DNA of 64,000 nucleotides from Halomonas sp. ML-15 (GCF_014779595.1 NZ_JACXZT010000019.1:1209808-1273807); one strand, 5' to 3'. Counted from the stretch's first letter, positions 25,667 through 34,536 are shown. Notes: generated from the sequence alone by a model not told the origin. Made by a program: numbers and translations.

Positions 25667-26128
25667 TTGACAAGCATTATACGCGCCACGCAACGACTGA
25701 CCAGCATCGCGCGAGTCAGCTTCGACTCTCGCCCCGGCGAGCGCTCGCACAGCGCCTGGAGTGGCAGCGGCCGGGGTAGCGTGGAAGTCAGCCAAGACCA
25801 CGATGGCCTGCGCTTTCATGAACAGGGCCGCTTTCAGCTAGCGCGCGGCGGCGCCGAGGTGGCGTTTCGCAACGTTTATCGCTGGGCGCTGCATGAGGAT
25901 CACATCGGCCTCTATCACGAGCGGCGCGGCGCAGCACATGCCGTATGGCTGTTCGACCTGGTGGCCAGTGTCGAGTACGACGTCTTGGTCGCGCGGGACG
26001 TCCATCTATGTGGCGATGATCAGTACAGCGCCCGACTGACGCTGCGCGACGATGGCGTCGATCTAGACTGGCGGATCAGCGGGCCACGTAAGGACGAGTG
26101 GCTCTACTACCGCTATCGGCAGGCATGA
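25667..26128 (+). CDS. DUF6314-like protein
   Basis: The 153-residue frame starts at a TTG and lacks a strong ribosome site, so the true N terminus is uncertain; a GTG further in is an alternative. The sequence from about residue 30 follows the DUF6314 pattern: GSGRGSVEVSQDHDGLRFHE, a RNVYRWALHEDHIGLYHE strand pair, then HLCGDDQYSARLTL and a final WRISGPRKDEWLYYRYRQ. It is a beta-rich, probably lipocalin-like small protein of unknown function. The gene is divergent from the EamA transporter, and its TTGACA start could double as a -35 box. Confidence 0.7.
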   Translation: MTSIIRATQRLTSIARVSFDSRPGERSHSAWSGSGRGSVEVSQDHDGLRFHEQGRFQLARGGAEVAFRNVYRWALHEDHIGLYHERRGAAHAVWLFDLVASVEYDVLVARDVHLCGDDQYSARLTLRDDGVDLDWRISGPRKDEWLYYRYRQA

Positions 26129-26158
26129 AAAAGCCCCGCTGGCTGAGCCAAGCGGGGC
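26128..26158 (-). terminator. Rho-independent terminator of the glycerol ABC operon
   Basis: GCCCCGCT (26133-26140) with GGC and its complements (GCC, AGCGGGGC to 26158) form an 11-bp stem with one bulge; on the minus strand it is followed by five T residues. It lies 23 nt after the binding-protein stop codon. Confidence 0.85.
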
Positions 26159-26181
26159 AAGAGAGATAGAGACGCTATCGA

Positions 26182-27921
26182 TTAACGAGTGCCGGCGGCC
26201 ATCCACTCTTCCATCATCTGCTCGTAAGGAATCGTGGTGCCCTGGGGCATTTCATCGTCGAGCTGTGGCTTGGGTGCACCAGGCTGCTCGAACCAGTACT
26301 CCGGATCCTGCTCGTCATTAAGCACCGGTGCATAGGTCTCGAAGACGTTAGCCCGCGCCAGACGCGCCATGATGTCGTCAAGCGCACCTGCCAGGTTATC
26401 GAGGCCTTCCTGGGGCGTGACTTCACCGCTCATCACCGGCGCCAGGTTCTGCCACCACAGCGGCGCCATGCGCGGGTAGTCAGGCACGTTGGTGCCGGTG
26501 GGCGTCCAGTTGGACTCGTTGGGACTGCGATAGAACTCCACCAGGCCGCCCAGCTTGGGCGCCAGCTCGGTCATCTGATCGGAGAAGATATCCGACTCGC
26601 GAATCGGCGTCAGGCCGTGCATCAGCTTCTCCAGCGATACCGACTTGGAGACGGTGAACTGACCGAACAGCCAGGCCGCGGTGCGACGATCCTCAGGCGT
26701 GGAGTCGAAGAAGGTCCAGGAACCCACGTCCTGGTAACCGACCTTCATGCCCTCTTCCCAGTACGGCCCCACCGGAGACGGTGCCATGCGCCACTTGGGA
26801 TTCCCTTCGTCGTCGGTGACCGGCACGCTGGGGTCGGTCATGTCGGCGGTAAAGGCGGTGTACCAGAAGATCTGCTGGGCGATCTGGCCCTGCGCCGGTA
26901 CCGGGCCGGCTTCGCCGAAGGTCATGCCCTGGGCCTCTTCCGGGGCGTAGGCGTTGAGCCAGTCCACCGCCTTCTGCATGGCGAACACCGAGGCCGGGGC
27001 GTTGGTGCCACCGCCGCGGGTCACGCTGGCGCCCACCGGACGGCTCTCTTCGTCAACGCGAATGCCCCAGTCGTCGACCGGGTTACCGAATGGCACCCCG
27101 GGGCTGCCCATGCCGGCCATGGAGAGCCAGGAGTCGTGGAAGCGCCAGCCCAGTGACGGATCGCGGCGACCGTAGTCCATGTGGCCGTAGACGCGCTCGC
27201 CGTCGATCTCCCCGACATGCTCGGTGAAGAACTCGGCGATCTCCTCGTAGGCGGTCCAGTTGGTGGGCACCCCCAGGTCGTAGCCGTAGATGTCGCGGAA
27301 CTGCTCCTGCAGGTCCTCGCGCTGGAACCAGTCATAGCGGAACCAGTAGAGGTTGGCGAACTGCTGGGCCGGCAGCTGATAGATGCTGCCGTCCGGGCCA
27401 GTGGTGTACTGGATGCCGATGAAGTCGTCCAGATCCAGGGTCGGCGAAGTGAAATCTGCCCACTCGTTCTCCATCGCTTCGGAGAGATTGATGGTGGTGC
27501 CGTAGCGGATATGGGTGCCGATGGCGTCGGAGTCGTTGATGAAGCCGTCGTAGATGCTGTTCCCCGACTGCATCTGGTTCTGCATGGTATCGACCAGATC
27601 ACCCTCGTTGATGATGTTGTGGGTCACCTCGATACCGGTCAGTTCAGCAAACGCCTCGGCCAGCACGTCGCGCTCATACTCATGGGTCGCGAGCCCCTCG
27701 GCGACGGTGCTGATCGACATCCCGCGGAACGGCTCCGCCGCCTCGGCGAACCAGAGTAGCTCTTCGATCTGCTCCTCGCGGGAGAGCGTGGAGTTCTGGA
27801 AATGTTCATCCACCAGCCTTTCGGCGATGGCCCTGGCATCGTGGTTGTCGGCGTGCAGTGCCGCCGAGGCGAGCATCAGGCTGCTGGCGAGCACCGTCAA
27901 TTTCATCCTGGTATGTTTCAT
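26182..27921 (-). CDS. glpV: Glycerol ABC transporter substrate-binding protein (GlpV-like)
   Basis: The ATG at 27921 (GAGGT upstream) gives 579 residues, well above the usual 400-450 for sugar-binding proteins and typical of the GlpV group. A signal peptide covers about residues 1-24 (cleavage near ALHADNHDA). The binding-protein fold shows EAFAELTGIEVTHNIINEGD and GTTINLSEAMENEW early on. The gene closes a six-gene minus-strand operon in the order ATPase, ATPase, permease, permease, DUF2160, binding protein, which is the glpSTPQUV glycerol importer order known from Rhizobium leguminosarum. A perfect terminator follows. Confidence 0.88.
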   Translation of the reverse strand: MKHTRMKLTVLASSLMLASAALHADNHDARAIAERLVDEHFQNSTLSREEQIEELLWFAEAAEPFRGMSISTVAEGLATHEYERDVLAEAFAELTGIEVTHNIINEGDLVDTMQNQMQSGNSIYDGFINDSDAIGTHIRYGTTINLSEAMENEWADFTSPTLDLDDFIGIQYTTGPDGSIYQLPAQQFANLYWFRYDWFQREDLQEQFRDIYGYDLGVPTNWTAYEEIAEFFTEHVGEIDGERVYGHMDYGRRDPSLGWRFHDSWLSMAGMGSPGVPFGNPVDDWGIRVDEESRPVGASVTRGGGTNAPASVFAMQKAVDWLNAYAPEEAQGMTFGEAGPVPAQGQIAQQIFWYTAFTADMTDPSVPVTDDEGNPKWRMAPSPVGPYWEEGMKVGYQDVGSWTFFDSTPEDRRTAAWLFGQFTVSKSVSLEKLMHGLTPIRESDIFSDQMTELAPKLGGLVEFYRSPNESNWTPTGTNVPDYPRMAPLWWQNLAPVMSGEVTPQEGLDNLAGALDDIMARLARANVFETYAPVLNDEQDPEYWFEQPGAPKPQLDDEMPQGTTIPYEQMMEEWMAAGTR

Positions 27922-27983
27922 GATGACCTCGTTATTGCTTATTGTTGTCTTCCGTGACGCGAATACCATCCGTGTACTTCGTC

Positions 27984-28262
27984 TCACCCCCAGCGCATCA
28001 GTATCAGTAGCCACACTACCGACAAGGCCAGGGCGAACCAGATCGTGATGTCGGTGAAGCCCACCACGATCAGGTGAATGTAGGCTGCGCTGAGCAGCCC
28101 GATGAACAGGCGATCACCGCGGGTGGTGGCAATCGGCAGAAAGCCCTTGCGCTCCACCGTGGGTGAGAGTATTTCCCAGGCCGTCATGCCGGCCAGAATC
28201 GCGGCAATCGTCGAGAAGAACACCGCCGTGGGTAGGGTCCAGACCATCCATGCCATCTGCAT
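27984..28262 (-). CDS. glpU: DUF2160 small membrane protein (GlpU-like)
   Basis: This 92-residue product has three hydrophobic segments and begins MQMAWMVWTLPTAVFFSTIA. The ending FALALSVVWLLILMRWG is typical of DUF2160. In the rhizobial glycerol transporter operon the equivalent gene is glpU, a small inner-membrane protein of unclear task. It is located between the second permease and the binding protein as expected. Confidence 0.9.
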   Translation of the reverse strand: MQMAWMVWTLPTAVFFSTIAAILAGMTAWEILSPTVERKGFLPIATTRGDRLFIGLLSAAYIHLIVVGFTDITIWFALALSVVWLLILMRWG

Positions 28263-28269
28263 ATCCCCC

Positions 28270-29169
28270 TCAGGTACGGCCCAGGGCGAAGCCCTTGGCG
28301 ATATGGTTGCGAACGAAATAGACCACTACGATCCCCGGCAGGATGGTCAGCACACCCGCCGCCGCCAGCGTGCCCCAGTCGATACCTGAAGCAGTCGAGG
28401 TGCGAGTCATGATCATGCCGATCGGTTGAGCGTTGGTGGCGGTGAGCGTTCTGGCCAGCAGCAGCTCTACCCAGGAGAACATGAACAGGAAGAACAGCGT
28501 CACGCCGATCCCCGAGCGGATCATCGGAATGAAAATCTTGACGAAAAAGCGTGGGAAGCTGTAGCCGTCGATATAGGCGGTCTCATCCACTTCCTTGGGC
28601 ACGCTGCTCATAAAGCCCTCGAGAATCCAGATCGCCAGCGGGATATTGAACAGGCAGTGCGCCAGCGCCACGGCGATATGGGTATCGAACAGTCCCACCG
28701 AGTAGTAGAGCTGGAAGTAAGGCAGCAGAAATACCGCCGGCGGCGCCATCAGGTTGGTCAGCAACCAGAAAAACAGGTGCTTGTCGCCGATAAAACGAAA
28801 GCGGCTGAAGGCGTAGGCTGCCGGCAAGGCCACCGAGATGCTGATCAACATGTTCATCAGCACATAGCCGATGGAGTTGACGTAGCCCATGTACCAGGAG
28901 GAGTCGGTAAAGATCCTCGTATAGTTGGCCGCTGTGAAGTTCTGCGGCCACAGCGAGAAGGAGCCGAGAATCTCGCTGTTGGTCTGGAAGGACATGTTCA
29001 GCAGCCAGTAGATCGGCAGCAAGATGAACAGTAGATAGAGCCCCAGCAGCGCACGGGGACGCAGCCGGGAGCGCCCGCGCTTGCTCGCAACGGCGCGCTG
29101 GTACTCGGGTTGAGCGTGAGCCTGAGGCGCGGCCACCTGCTCGACGTGGTTGTCGATTCGTTGGTTCAT
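28270..29169 (-). CDS. glpQ: Glycerol ABC transporter permease (GlpQ-like)
   Basis: The 299-residue inner-membrane protein has six core helices after a hydrophilic N terminus of about 35 residues. The EAA loop reads EVDETAYIDGYSFPRFFVKIF, characteristic of MalG-type (CUT1) permeases. It forms the transport channel with the permease encoded directly upstream; the two genes are separated by a single base. The symbol glpQ follows the glpSTPQUV naming and is not the glycerophosphodiesterase of E. coli. Confidence 0.9.
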   Translation of the reverse strand: MNQRIDNHVEQVAAPQAHAQPEYQRAVASKRGRSRLRPRALLGLYLLFILLPIYWLLNMSFQTNSEILGSFSLWPQNFTAANYTRIFTDSSWYMGYVNSIGYVLMNMLISISVALPAAYAFSRFRFIGDKHLFFWLLTNLMAPPAVFLLPYFQLYYSVGLFDTHIAVALAHCLFNIPLAIWILEGFMSSVPKEVDETAYIDGYSFPRFFVKIFIPMIRSGIGVTLFFLFMFSWVELLLARTLTATNAQPIGMIMTRTSTASGIDWGTLAAAGVLTILPGIVVVYFVRNHIAKGFALGRT

Positions 29170-29170
29170 A

Positions 29171-30058
29171 TCAAACGCCTCCTCGCTCGGCTTTATCCTT
29201 CTGCATATTCATGATCGCGGTGTAGAACACCCAGCAGACCAGCAGAATGATCAGGAAGTAGATCAGCGAGAAGGCAGCTGACGGCCCCAGGTCCTGCTGG
29301 CCGATCGCCATGGTGGTCAGCGACTGGCTGAGGAAGGTGGTAGCACTGCCCGGCCCACCCCCAGTGAGTACGAAGGGCTCGGCGTAGATCATGAAGGAGT
29401 GCATGAAGCGCAGCAGCACCCCGATCACCAGCACGTTGGTGAGCTTGGGCAGCTGGATATAGCGGAACACCGCCCACTTCGAGGCACGGTCGATGCGCGC
29501 CGCCTGATAGTAGGCCTCAGGAATCGAGCGCAGGCCGCTGTAGCAGAGCAGTGCGATCAGCGGCGTCCAGTGCCAGACGTCCATGAGGATAATGGTCGCC
29601 CAAGCGTCCACCGGATCGCGGGTGATGTTATAGCCATAGCCCAGCTCGCGGAGCCCGACGCCCAGCAGACCAATATCGCCGCGGCTGAAGATCTGCCAGA
29701 TGCTGCCCACCACGTTCCAAGGGATCAGCAGCGGCAGTGTGATCAGGATCAGCACCGCCGAGGCCTGCCAACCACGCTTGGGCATCAGCAGCGCAATGCC
29801 GATCCCCAGCGGAACTTGAATCGCCAGCACCGTGAACGAGAAGGCGAACTGACGCAGCAGCGCCGCCTGCAGGCCGGCGTTATTCAGGGTACGTTCGAAC
29901 CACTCTACGCCGGTGAAGAAACGGGTATTGGCATCGAAGACGTCCTGCACCGAGTAGTTGACCACCGTCATCAGCGGAATGATCGCCGAAAACGCCACCA
30001 ACACCAGCATCGGCAATACCAATAGCCAAGCTTTATTGTTATGAACCTTATTTACCAT
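29171..30058 (-). CDS. glpP: Glycerol ABC transporter permease (GlpP-like)
   Basis: This 295-residue MalF-type permease has six or more transmembrane helices. The EAA loop is PEAYYQAARIDRASKWAVFR, with the RIDxA core of CUT1 permeases. Its start codon lies inside the end of the second ATPase gene (11-nt overlap). It pairs with GlpQ in the inner membrane to move glycerol delivered by GlpV. Confidence 0.9.
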   Translation of the reverse strand: MVNKVHNNKAWLLVLPMLVLVAFSAIIPLMTVVNYSVQDVFDANTRFFTGVEWFERTLNNAGLQAALLRQFAFSFTVLAIQVPLGIGIALLMPKRGWQASAVLILITLPLLIPWNVVGSIWQIFSRGDIGLLGVGLRELGYGYNITRDPVDAWATIILMDVWHWTPLIALLCYSGLRSIPEAYYQAARIDRASKWAVFRYIQLPKLTNVLVIGVLLRFMHSFMIYAEPFVLTGGGPGSATTFLSQSLTTMAIGQQDLGPSAAFSLIYFLIILLVCWVFYTAIMNMQKDKAERGGV

Positions 30059-31151
30059 GCTCGATCTCCACTCGGTATTCGTCGGCGTAAAGCCCCAGCC
30101 AGCGCTCGGGAAAACGCAGGTAGGCCACTGCGTCGGGCAGCGGCTGGTCTTCGCTTAGGCGCACCTTGAAGAGTTCGTCGCCGAGATAGCAGGACATGAT
30201 GCGGTAGGTGCCGAGGTCTTGAACGTCCTTGACGCGAACCTCAAGACCCCCTTCGCTGGGCTCAGCAGTGACCTCGATGAATTCGGGACGAATCCCCAGT
30301 TTGAGGTTGTCGGTTTGGCAGCGGCGAGCGGCGGCGGCGAGCGGCTGACCCACCGGGATTGGTCGGTCGCCATGCATCAGCGCCTCTGAAGTCACGCTGA
30401 CGGGGATGAAGTTCATGCCGGGGCTGCCAATGAAGTAGCCGACAAAGGTATGCGCGGGCGCTTCGAACAGCTCGGTGGGCGTGCCGAACTGGACGACCTG
30501 TCCTTCGTACATCACCGCGATCTTGTCGGCGAAAGTCGAGGCCTCCAATTGATCGTGGGTGACGTAGATCATGGTGATATTGAACTGCTCGTGGATCTCC
30601 TTGAGCTTGCGGCGCAGCCTCCACTTGAGCTGCGGATCGATCACCGTCAGCGGCTCATCGAAGAGGATCGCCGAGACATCGTCACGCACCAGGCCACGCC
30701 CCATGGAGACCTTCTGCTTCTCGTCAGCGGTGAGATTCTTGGCCTTGCGGGTGAGTTGAGCCGTCAGGTCGAGGATATCGGCGATCTCCCTGACCCGTGG
30801 CTCTACCTTGCTTTCCGGCGTGCCAATATTGCGCAGTGGGAAAGCCAGGTTATCGAACACCGTCATGGTGTCGTAAACCACCGGGAACTGGAACACCTGG
30901 GCAATATTGCGCTCTTCGGGGGGCAGGTCGTTGACGATACGCTGGTCGAATATCACCTCACCCTCGGACGGGTGGAGCAGCCCGGAGATGATGTTTAGCA
31001 GCGTCGACTTGCCGCATCCGGACGGCCCCAGCAGCGCATAGGCACCGCCCTGATGCCAGGTATGGCTCATCTCACGAATGGCATAGTCCTGTGCGGAAGC
31101 GGGGTTCGCCGAATAGCTGTGCGCCAGCGACTTGAGAATAATCTCGGCCAT
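30048..31151 (-). CDS. glpT: Glycerol ABC transporter ATPase with degenerate signature (GlpT-like)
   Basis: The ATG at 31151 follows GAGGAGGG and gives 367 residues. Walker A is LGPSGCGKST (residues 41-50), the Q-loop is at Gln88, Walker B is LFDEPL (163-168) and the H-loop histidine is His199 (IYVTHD). The signature motif, however, is LTADEKQ (140-146) instead of LSGGQ. The C-terminal about 130 residues form the regulatory TOBE-like region. It starts one base after the GlpS stop codon, so the two ATPases are made together as a likely heterodimer. The name follows rhizobial glpT and is unrelated to the E. coli glycerol-3-phosphate antiporter. Confidence 0.9.
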   Translation of the reverse strand: MAEIILKSLAHSYSANPASAQDYAIREMSHTWHQGGAYALLGPSGCGKSTLLNIISGLLHPSEGEVIFDQRIVNDLPPEERNIAQVFQFPVVYDTMTVFDNLAFPLRNIGTPESKVEPRVREIADILDLTAQLTRKAKNLTADEKQKVSMGRGLVRDDVSAILFDEPLTVIDPQLKWRLRRKLKEIHEQFNITMIYVTHDQLEASTFADKIAVMYEGQVVQFGTPTELFEAPAHTFVGYFIGSPGMNFIPVSVTSEALMHGDRPIPVGQPLAAAARRCQTDNLKLGIRPEFIEVTAEPSEGGLEVRVKDVQDLGTYRIMSCYLGDELFKVRLSEDQPLPDAVAYLRFPERWLGLYADEYRVEIEHGK

Positions 31152-31152
31152 A

Positions 31153-32241
31153 TCAGTGCCCTCCTCGGTGGCTCGGCACATGAACGATGGCGCCATGCTG
31201 ATCGAAGGCGTACATCTTGTGAGTCGGCAGATATACCTTGATGCGCTGATCGGTTTCAAAACGGTGGACACCACCCAGGTGCAGCACCAGGGAGAAGATG
31301 TCATTGCGCACGTGAAGGAAGGTTTCCGATCCGCTGATTTCTGCCAGCTCTACGACCACCTCGACCTCAAGATCGGTAGGATTCAGACGCGATAGGCTGA
31401 TATGCGAGGCGCGCATGCCGAAGTGATAGGCGCCTGGGTCCAGGCGCGAAAAGACTTCATCGACAGGGAAATATAGGGAGTCATCGAAGGAGACTTCACC
31501 GCCGGATACCAGCCCTGGCACCACGTTGATAGGTGGTTCGGAGAACATCTCGGCGGTGAGAATGTTGCGTGGCCGGTGGTAAACGTCCTCGGTGCGGCCA
31601 TACTGCAGCAGCCGCCCCTCGTGAAGCACAGCAGTGTGACCGCCCAGCGCCAGCGCCTCATTGGGTTCGGTGGTGGCATAAACCGCAATGCAGTTCTTGG
31701 CCTTGAACAGCTCGCGTAGCTCGTCGCGAAACTCCTCGCGCAGCTTGTAGTCGAGATTGACCAGCGGCTCGTCGAACAGAATCAGATCCGCATCCTTGAC
31801 CAGCGCCCGTCCCATGGCGGTGCGCTGCTGTTGGCCGCCAGACAGCTCGAGGGGGAAGCGGTCCAGCAAGTGTTCTATATGCAGCATCTCCGCAGTCTCA
31901 TGCACGCGGCGGCGGACCTCCTGCTTGTCGACCCGCGCCAGCTGCAACGGCGAAGCGATATTGTCGTAGACCGTCAAGGTCGGGTAATTGATGAACTGCT
32001 GATAGACCATCGATACGTTGCGCTTGCGTACCGGCACCCCGGTGACATCGCGACCGTGCATCATCACCTTGCCGCGAGTGGGCGCCTCGAGGCCTGCCAT
32101 CAAGCGCATCAGCGTGGTCTTGCCTGCCAGGGTGCGTCCCAGCAGCACGTTGAAGGACCCGGGCGCCAGCTCCAGGCTGACGCCCTCAATATGGGTGCTG
32201 GCGCCGACTACATGATCGATATTTTCTAATATCAGAGACAT
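31153..32241 (-). CDS. glpS: Glycerol ABC transporter ATPase lacking the H-loop His (GlpS-like)
   Basis: This 362-residue ATPase is the first gene of the operon. Walker A is GRTLAGKTT (35-43), the signature is canonical LSGGQQQR (133-140) and Walker B is LILFDEPL (153-160). The switch-loop position normally occupied by histidine is threonine (AVYATTEPNEAL, Thr191). The C-terminal part carries the MalK-like TOBE region. Its defects are complementary to those of the next gene product, so the pair would form one complete and one incomplete ATP site. It is read away from the divergent glpD gene. Confidence 0.9.
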   Translation of the reverse strand: MSLILENIDHVVGASTHIEGVSLELAPGSFNVLLGRTLAGKTTLMRLMAGLEAPTRGKVMMHGRDVTGVPVRKRNVSMVYQQFINYPTLTVYDNIASPLQLARVDKQEVRRRVHETAEMLHIEHLLDRFPLELSGGQQQRTAMGRALVKDADLILFDEPLVNLDYKLREEFRDELRELFKAKNCIAVYATTEPNEALALGGHTAVLHEGRLLQYGRTEDVYHRPRNILTAEMFSEPPINVVPGLVSGGEVSFDDSLYFPVDEVFSRLDPGAYHFGMRASHISLSRLNPTDLEVEVVVELAEISGSETFLHVRNDIFSLVLHLGGVHRFETDQRIKVYLPTHKMYAFDQHGAIVHVPSHRGGH

Positions 32242-32290
32242 GCCGAACTCATCATGATTGTTGTATGGGTGACCGCGTCACTTGCGTAAT

Positions 32291-32339
32291 CGAACCCTAG
32301 TGCATTTTCATTCGAACAGACAATCATGAAATTACGAAC
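32291..32339 (-). promoter_or_regulatory. Three CGAAC repeats at 22-bp spacing upstream of the glycerol transporter operon
   Basis: CGAAC occurs at 32291-32295, 32313-32317 and 32335-32339, exactly 22 bp apart, so each reads GTTCG toward glpS. DeoR-family GlpR repressors bind ATGTTCG/TTCG-type half sites. I infer an operator array for GlpR, whose gene is not in the window. Confidence 0.6.
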
Positions 32340-32620
32340 ACGCCAGGCGAGGCATGGCCAAGCGCTCACTCCCATGCGTAAGCGCATGTAATTCAACATA
32401 TTTTACAGTTATTATACTTTTGACTAAGCCGCAGCCGATGAGCTCAGTCACCCCGACAACATTCGGACATTGACAACAAAATAATAATGCATTGATTTTT
32501 ATTAGGTTTTTATACAAAAACATCGCGACGGCGCTGATCCCACATCACCAAGAAAACCTAATTACTTTATATTTTTCAACGTGTTAGCTGCTTTCCTCTG
32601 ACAATTCTCTGCAACGCTTG
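32340..32620. other. AT-rich spacer between glycerol transporter and glpD promoters
   Basis: This stretch is clearly more AT-rich than its surroundings (for example 32400-32600) and holds no convincing gene. A 63-codon minus-strand frame there has no ribosome site or recognisable product. It probably contains the two divergent promoters. Confidence 0.5.
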
Positions 32621-32663
32621 ATGTTCGTTAAGATTTCTTCTATGTTCGTTTTCAAACACGAAC
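32621..32663 (+). promoter_or_regulatory. GTTCG operator array upstream of glpD
   Basis: ATGTTCG occurs at 32621-32627 and again at 32642-32648, 21 bp apart, and the second copy forms an inverted repeat with CGAAC at 32659-32663. The half site equals the E. coli GlpR half site ATGTTCG. The array sits 56-98 bp before the glpD start. Confidence 0.65.
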
Positions 32664-32718
32664 CTCTCGGCTATGCCACAATCTGGCAACCCAGCGACGA
32701 CACAAACGGAATAGCGCC

Positions 32719-34224
32719 ATGCCCTCACCTTCAGCGACACCGTGTATGGACCTCTTCGTGATTGGCGGAGGGATCAATGGCACTGGCATCGCCAACGATG
32801 CTGCAGGCCGCGGCCTGACAGTTGGCCTATGCGAGCAGGCCGACCTGGCTAGCGCCACCTCGTCGGCGAGCAGCAAGCTGATTCATGGTGGGCTGCGCTA
32901 TCTGGAGCACCGCGAGTTCCGCCTGGTGCGTGAGGCGCTCAAGGAGCGCGAAGTACTGCTGCGAAAGGCACCGCACATTGTCTGGCCGCTGCGCTTCATC
33001 CTTCCCCACCAGCCGCACCTGCGCCCGGCATGGATGATTCGCGCCGGACTGTTTCTCTATGACCACCTCGGCAAACGCGACAGCCTGCCTGGCTCACGGC
33101 GGGTCCGCTTCGGTGCCGAGAGTCCACTCCATCCCGATATCGTGCAGGGCTTCGAATACTCGGACTGCTGGGTCGACGATGCGCGGCTGGTGATCCTCAA
33201 TGCGCTGCAGGCCCAGCACAATGGCGCCGAAGTGCTTGTCCGCACGCGCTGCACCGATGCCCGTGAAGAGCAGGGTCGCTGGGTTATCACGCTGGAAAAC
33301 ACCTTGACCGGTGAACGGTCGATTCGACACGCCAAGGTACTGGTCAACGCCTCAGGCCCCTGGGTGGAAAGCTTCATCAGCCAAAGCACCCATCGTAAAT
33401 CGCGCTACGGCATTCGCATGATTCAGGGCAGCCACCTGGTAGTGCCGCGCCTCAACCACGATGATCGCGCCTATATCTTGCAGAACAAGGACGGCAGGAT
33501 CGTGTTCGTACTGCCCTATCATCAGGACTTCAGCCTGATTGGCACCACTGACCGGCGCTACGAGGGCGACCCCTCGAAGGTAACGGTCAGCGACGAGGAG
33601 ACCGACTATATCCTCGATGTGGTCAACTACCACTTCAAGCAGCAGCTCAGCCGCGATGACGTACTGAGCAGCTTCTCGGGGGTGCGTCCGCTATGCGATG
33701 ACGAATCCACCGACCCATCGGCGATGACGCGTGACTACACCCTCGATATGGATACCCACGATGCGCCGATGCTGTCGATTTTCGGCGGCAAGATCACGAC
33801 CTACCGCAAACTCGCCGAGGCCGCACTGCGTGAAGTAAGTGAACTGTTGCCGCAGATGGGGCCCAGCTGGACCGCCGACGCGCTGTTGCCAGGCGGCGAT
33901 ATTCGCTCACAAAGCGAGTTCAGCGATCGCCTGATTCGCGATCATCCGTTCCTGGGCGAGGCGAGAGCGCGGCGCTTCGCCTCGAGCTACGGTAGCCTGT
34001 GTCTGGGCTTTCTCGCCGACTGTATGCGAGAGGAGGATCTGGGTGAGCACTTTGGTGCCGGCCTGAGTCAGCGCGAAGTGGACTATCTGATTGGCCACGA
34101 GTGGGCACACTGCGCCGACGACATTCTCTGGCGTCGAACCAAACTAGGCCTGTTATTCAATACCGAGCAGCATCAGCGACTCGAGGCCTATCTCGCATCC
34201 CGCCTGGTCGTGAGCCCTGCCTGA
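32719..34224 (+). CDS. glpD: Aerobic glycerol-3-phosphate dehydrogenase
   Basis: The 501-residue flavoprotein has the FAD-binding start DLFVIGGGINGTGIANDAAG and the SSASSKLIHGGLRYLEH segment diagnostic of GlpD. Later motifs are LVNASGPWVE and FGGKITTYRKLAE. The enzyme oxidises glycerol 3-phosphate to dihydroxyacetone phosphate on the inner membrane and passes electrons to quinone. It is divergent from the glycerol importer and shares a probable GlpR control region. Glycerol kinase and GlpR are not in the window. Confidence 0.97.
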   Translation: MPSPSATPCMDLFVIGGGINGTGIANDAAGRGLTVGLCEQADLASATSSASSKLIHGGLRYLEHREFRLVREALKEREVLLRKAPHIVWPLRFILPHQPHLRPAWMIRAGLFLYDHLGKRDSLPGSRRVRFGAESPLHPDIVQGFEYSDCWVDDARLVILNALQAQHNGAEVLVRTRCTDAREEQGRWVITLENTLTGERSIRHAKVLVNASGPWVESFISQSTHRKSRYGIRMIQGSHLVVPRLNHDDRAYILQNKDGRIVFVLPYHQDFSLIGTTDRRYEGDPSKVTVSDEETDYILDVVNYHFKQQLSRDDVLSSFSGVRPLCDDESTDPSAMTRDYTLDMDTHDAPMLSIFGGKITTYRKLAEAALREVSELLPQMGPSWTADALLPGGDIRSQSEFSDRLIRDHPFLGEARARRFASSYGSLCLGFLADCMREEDLGEHFGAGLSQREVDYLIGHEWAHCADDILWRRTKLGLLFNTEQHQRLEAYLASRLVVSPA

Positions 34225-34233
34225 ACGCCCCAC

Positions 34234-34536
34234 TCAGTCATCAGAGCGCGGCGTAAGCGGCGACAGCAGCTCTCGATGAGTTGCGTCTACTGCATCCTTG
34301 TCCAGGTAATGCAAGTGCGCCTGATGATTGATCTTCTGCCCCAACGCTTCGGCGCCTTCAGCCAGCGTATCGTGATAGCGCTCCCAATCCTCCCAATCGT
34401 GGGGCGTGCCGCTACGCGGACGATGCTGCCCGGCTTCGCGGGCACGCGACCAGGCAAGCTCCTCCAGAGTATTGGGTTTGTCGTCGTCCTTATCGAGATC
34501 TAGGCCTTTCTTGGCCAGGTACTGGCGTGCATCCAT
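34234..34536 (-). CDS. Small conserved hypothetical protein
   Basis: The ATG at 34536 has AGGGGGAA upstream and gives 100 residues. The sequence starts MDARQYLAKKGLDLDKDDDK, is strongly charged, has a WEDWERYHDTLAEGAEALG segment and lacks a signal peptide or membrane helix. I recall unannotated relatives in Halomonas only. The gene ends 9 nt from the convergent glpD stop. Confidence 0.65.
   Translation of the reverse strand: MDARQYLAKKGLDLDKDDDKPNTLEELAWSRAREAGQHRPRSGTPHDWEDWERYHDTLAEGAEALGQKINHQAHLHYLDKDAVDATHRELLSPLTPRSDD

Noticed and set aside
32332-32523. 63-codon minus-strand frame in the glpS-glpD spacer
   Set aside because: It lies in AT-rich promoter DNA, has no Shine-Dalgarno and no recognisable product.
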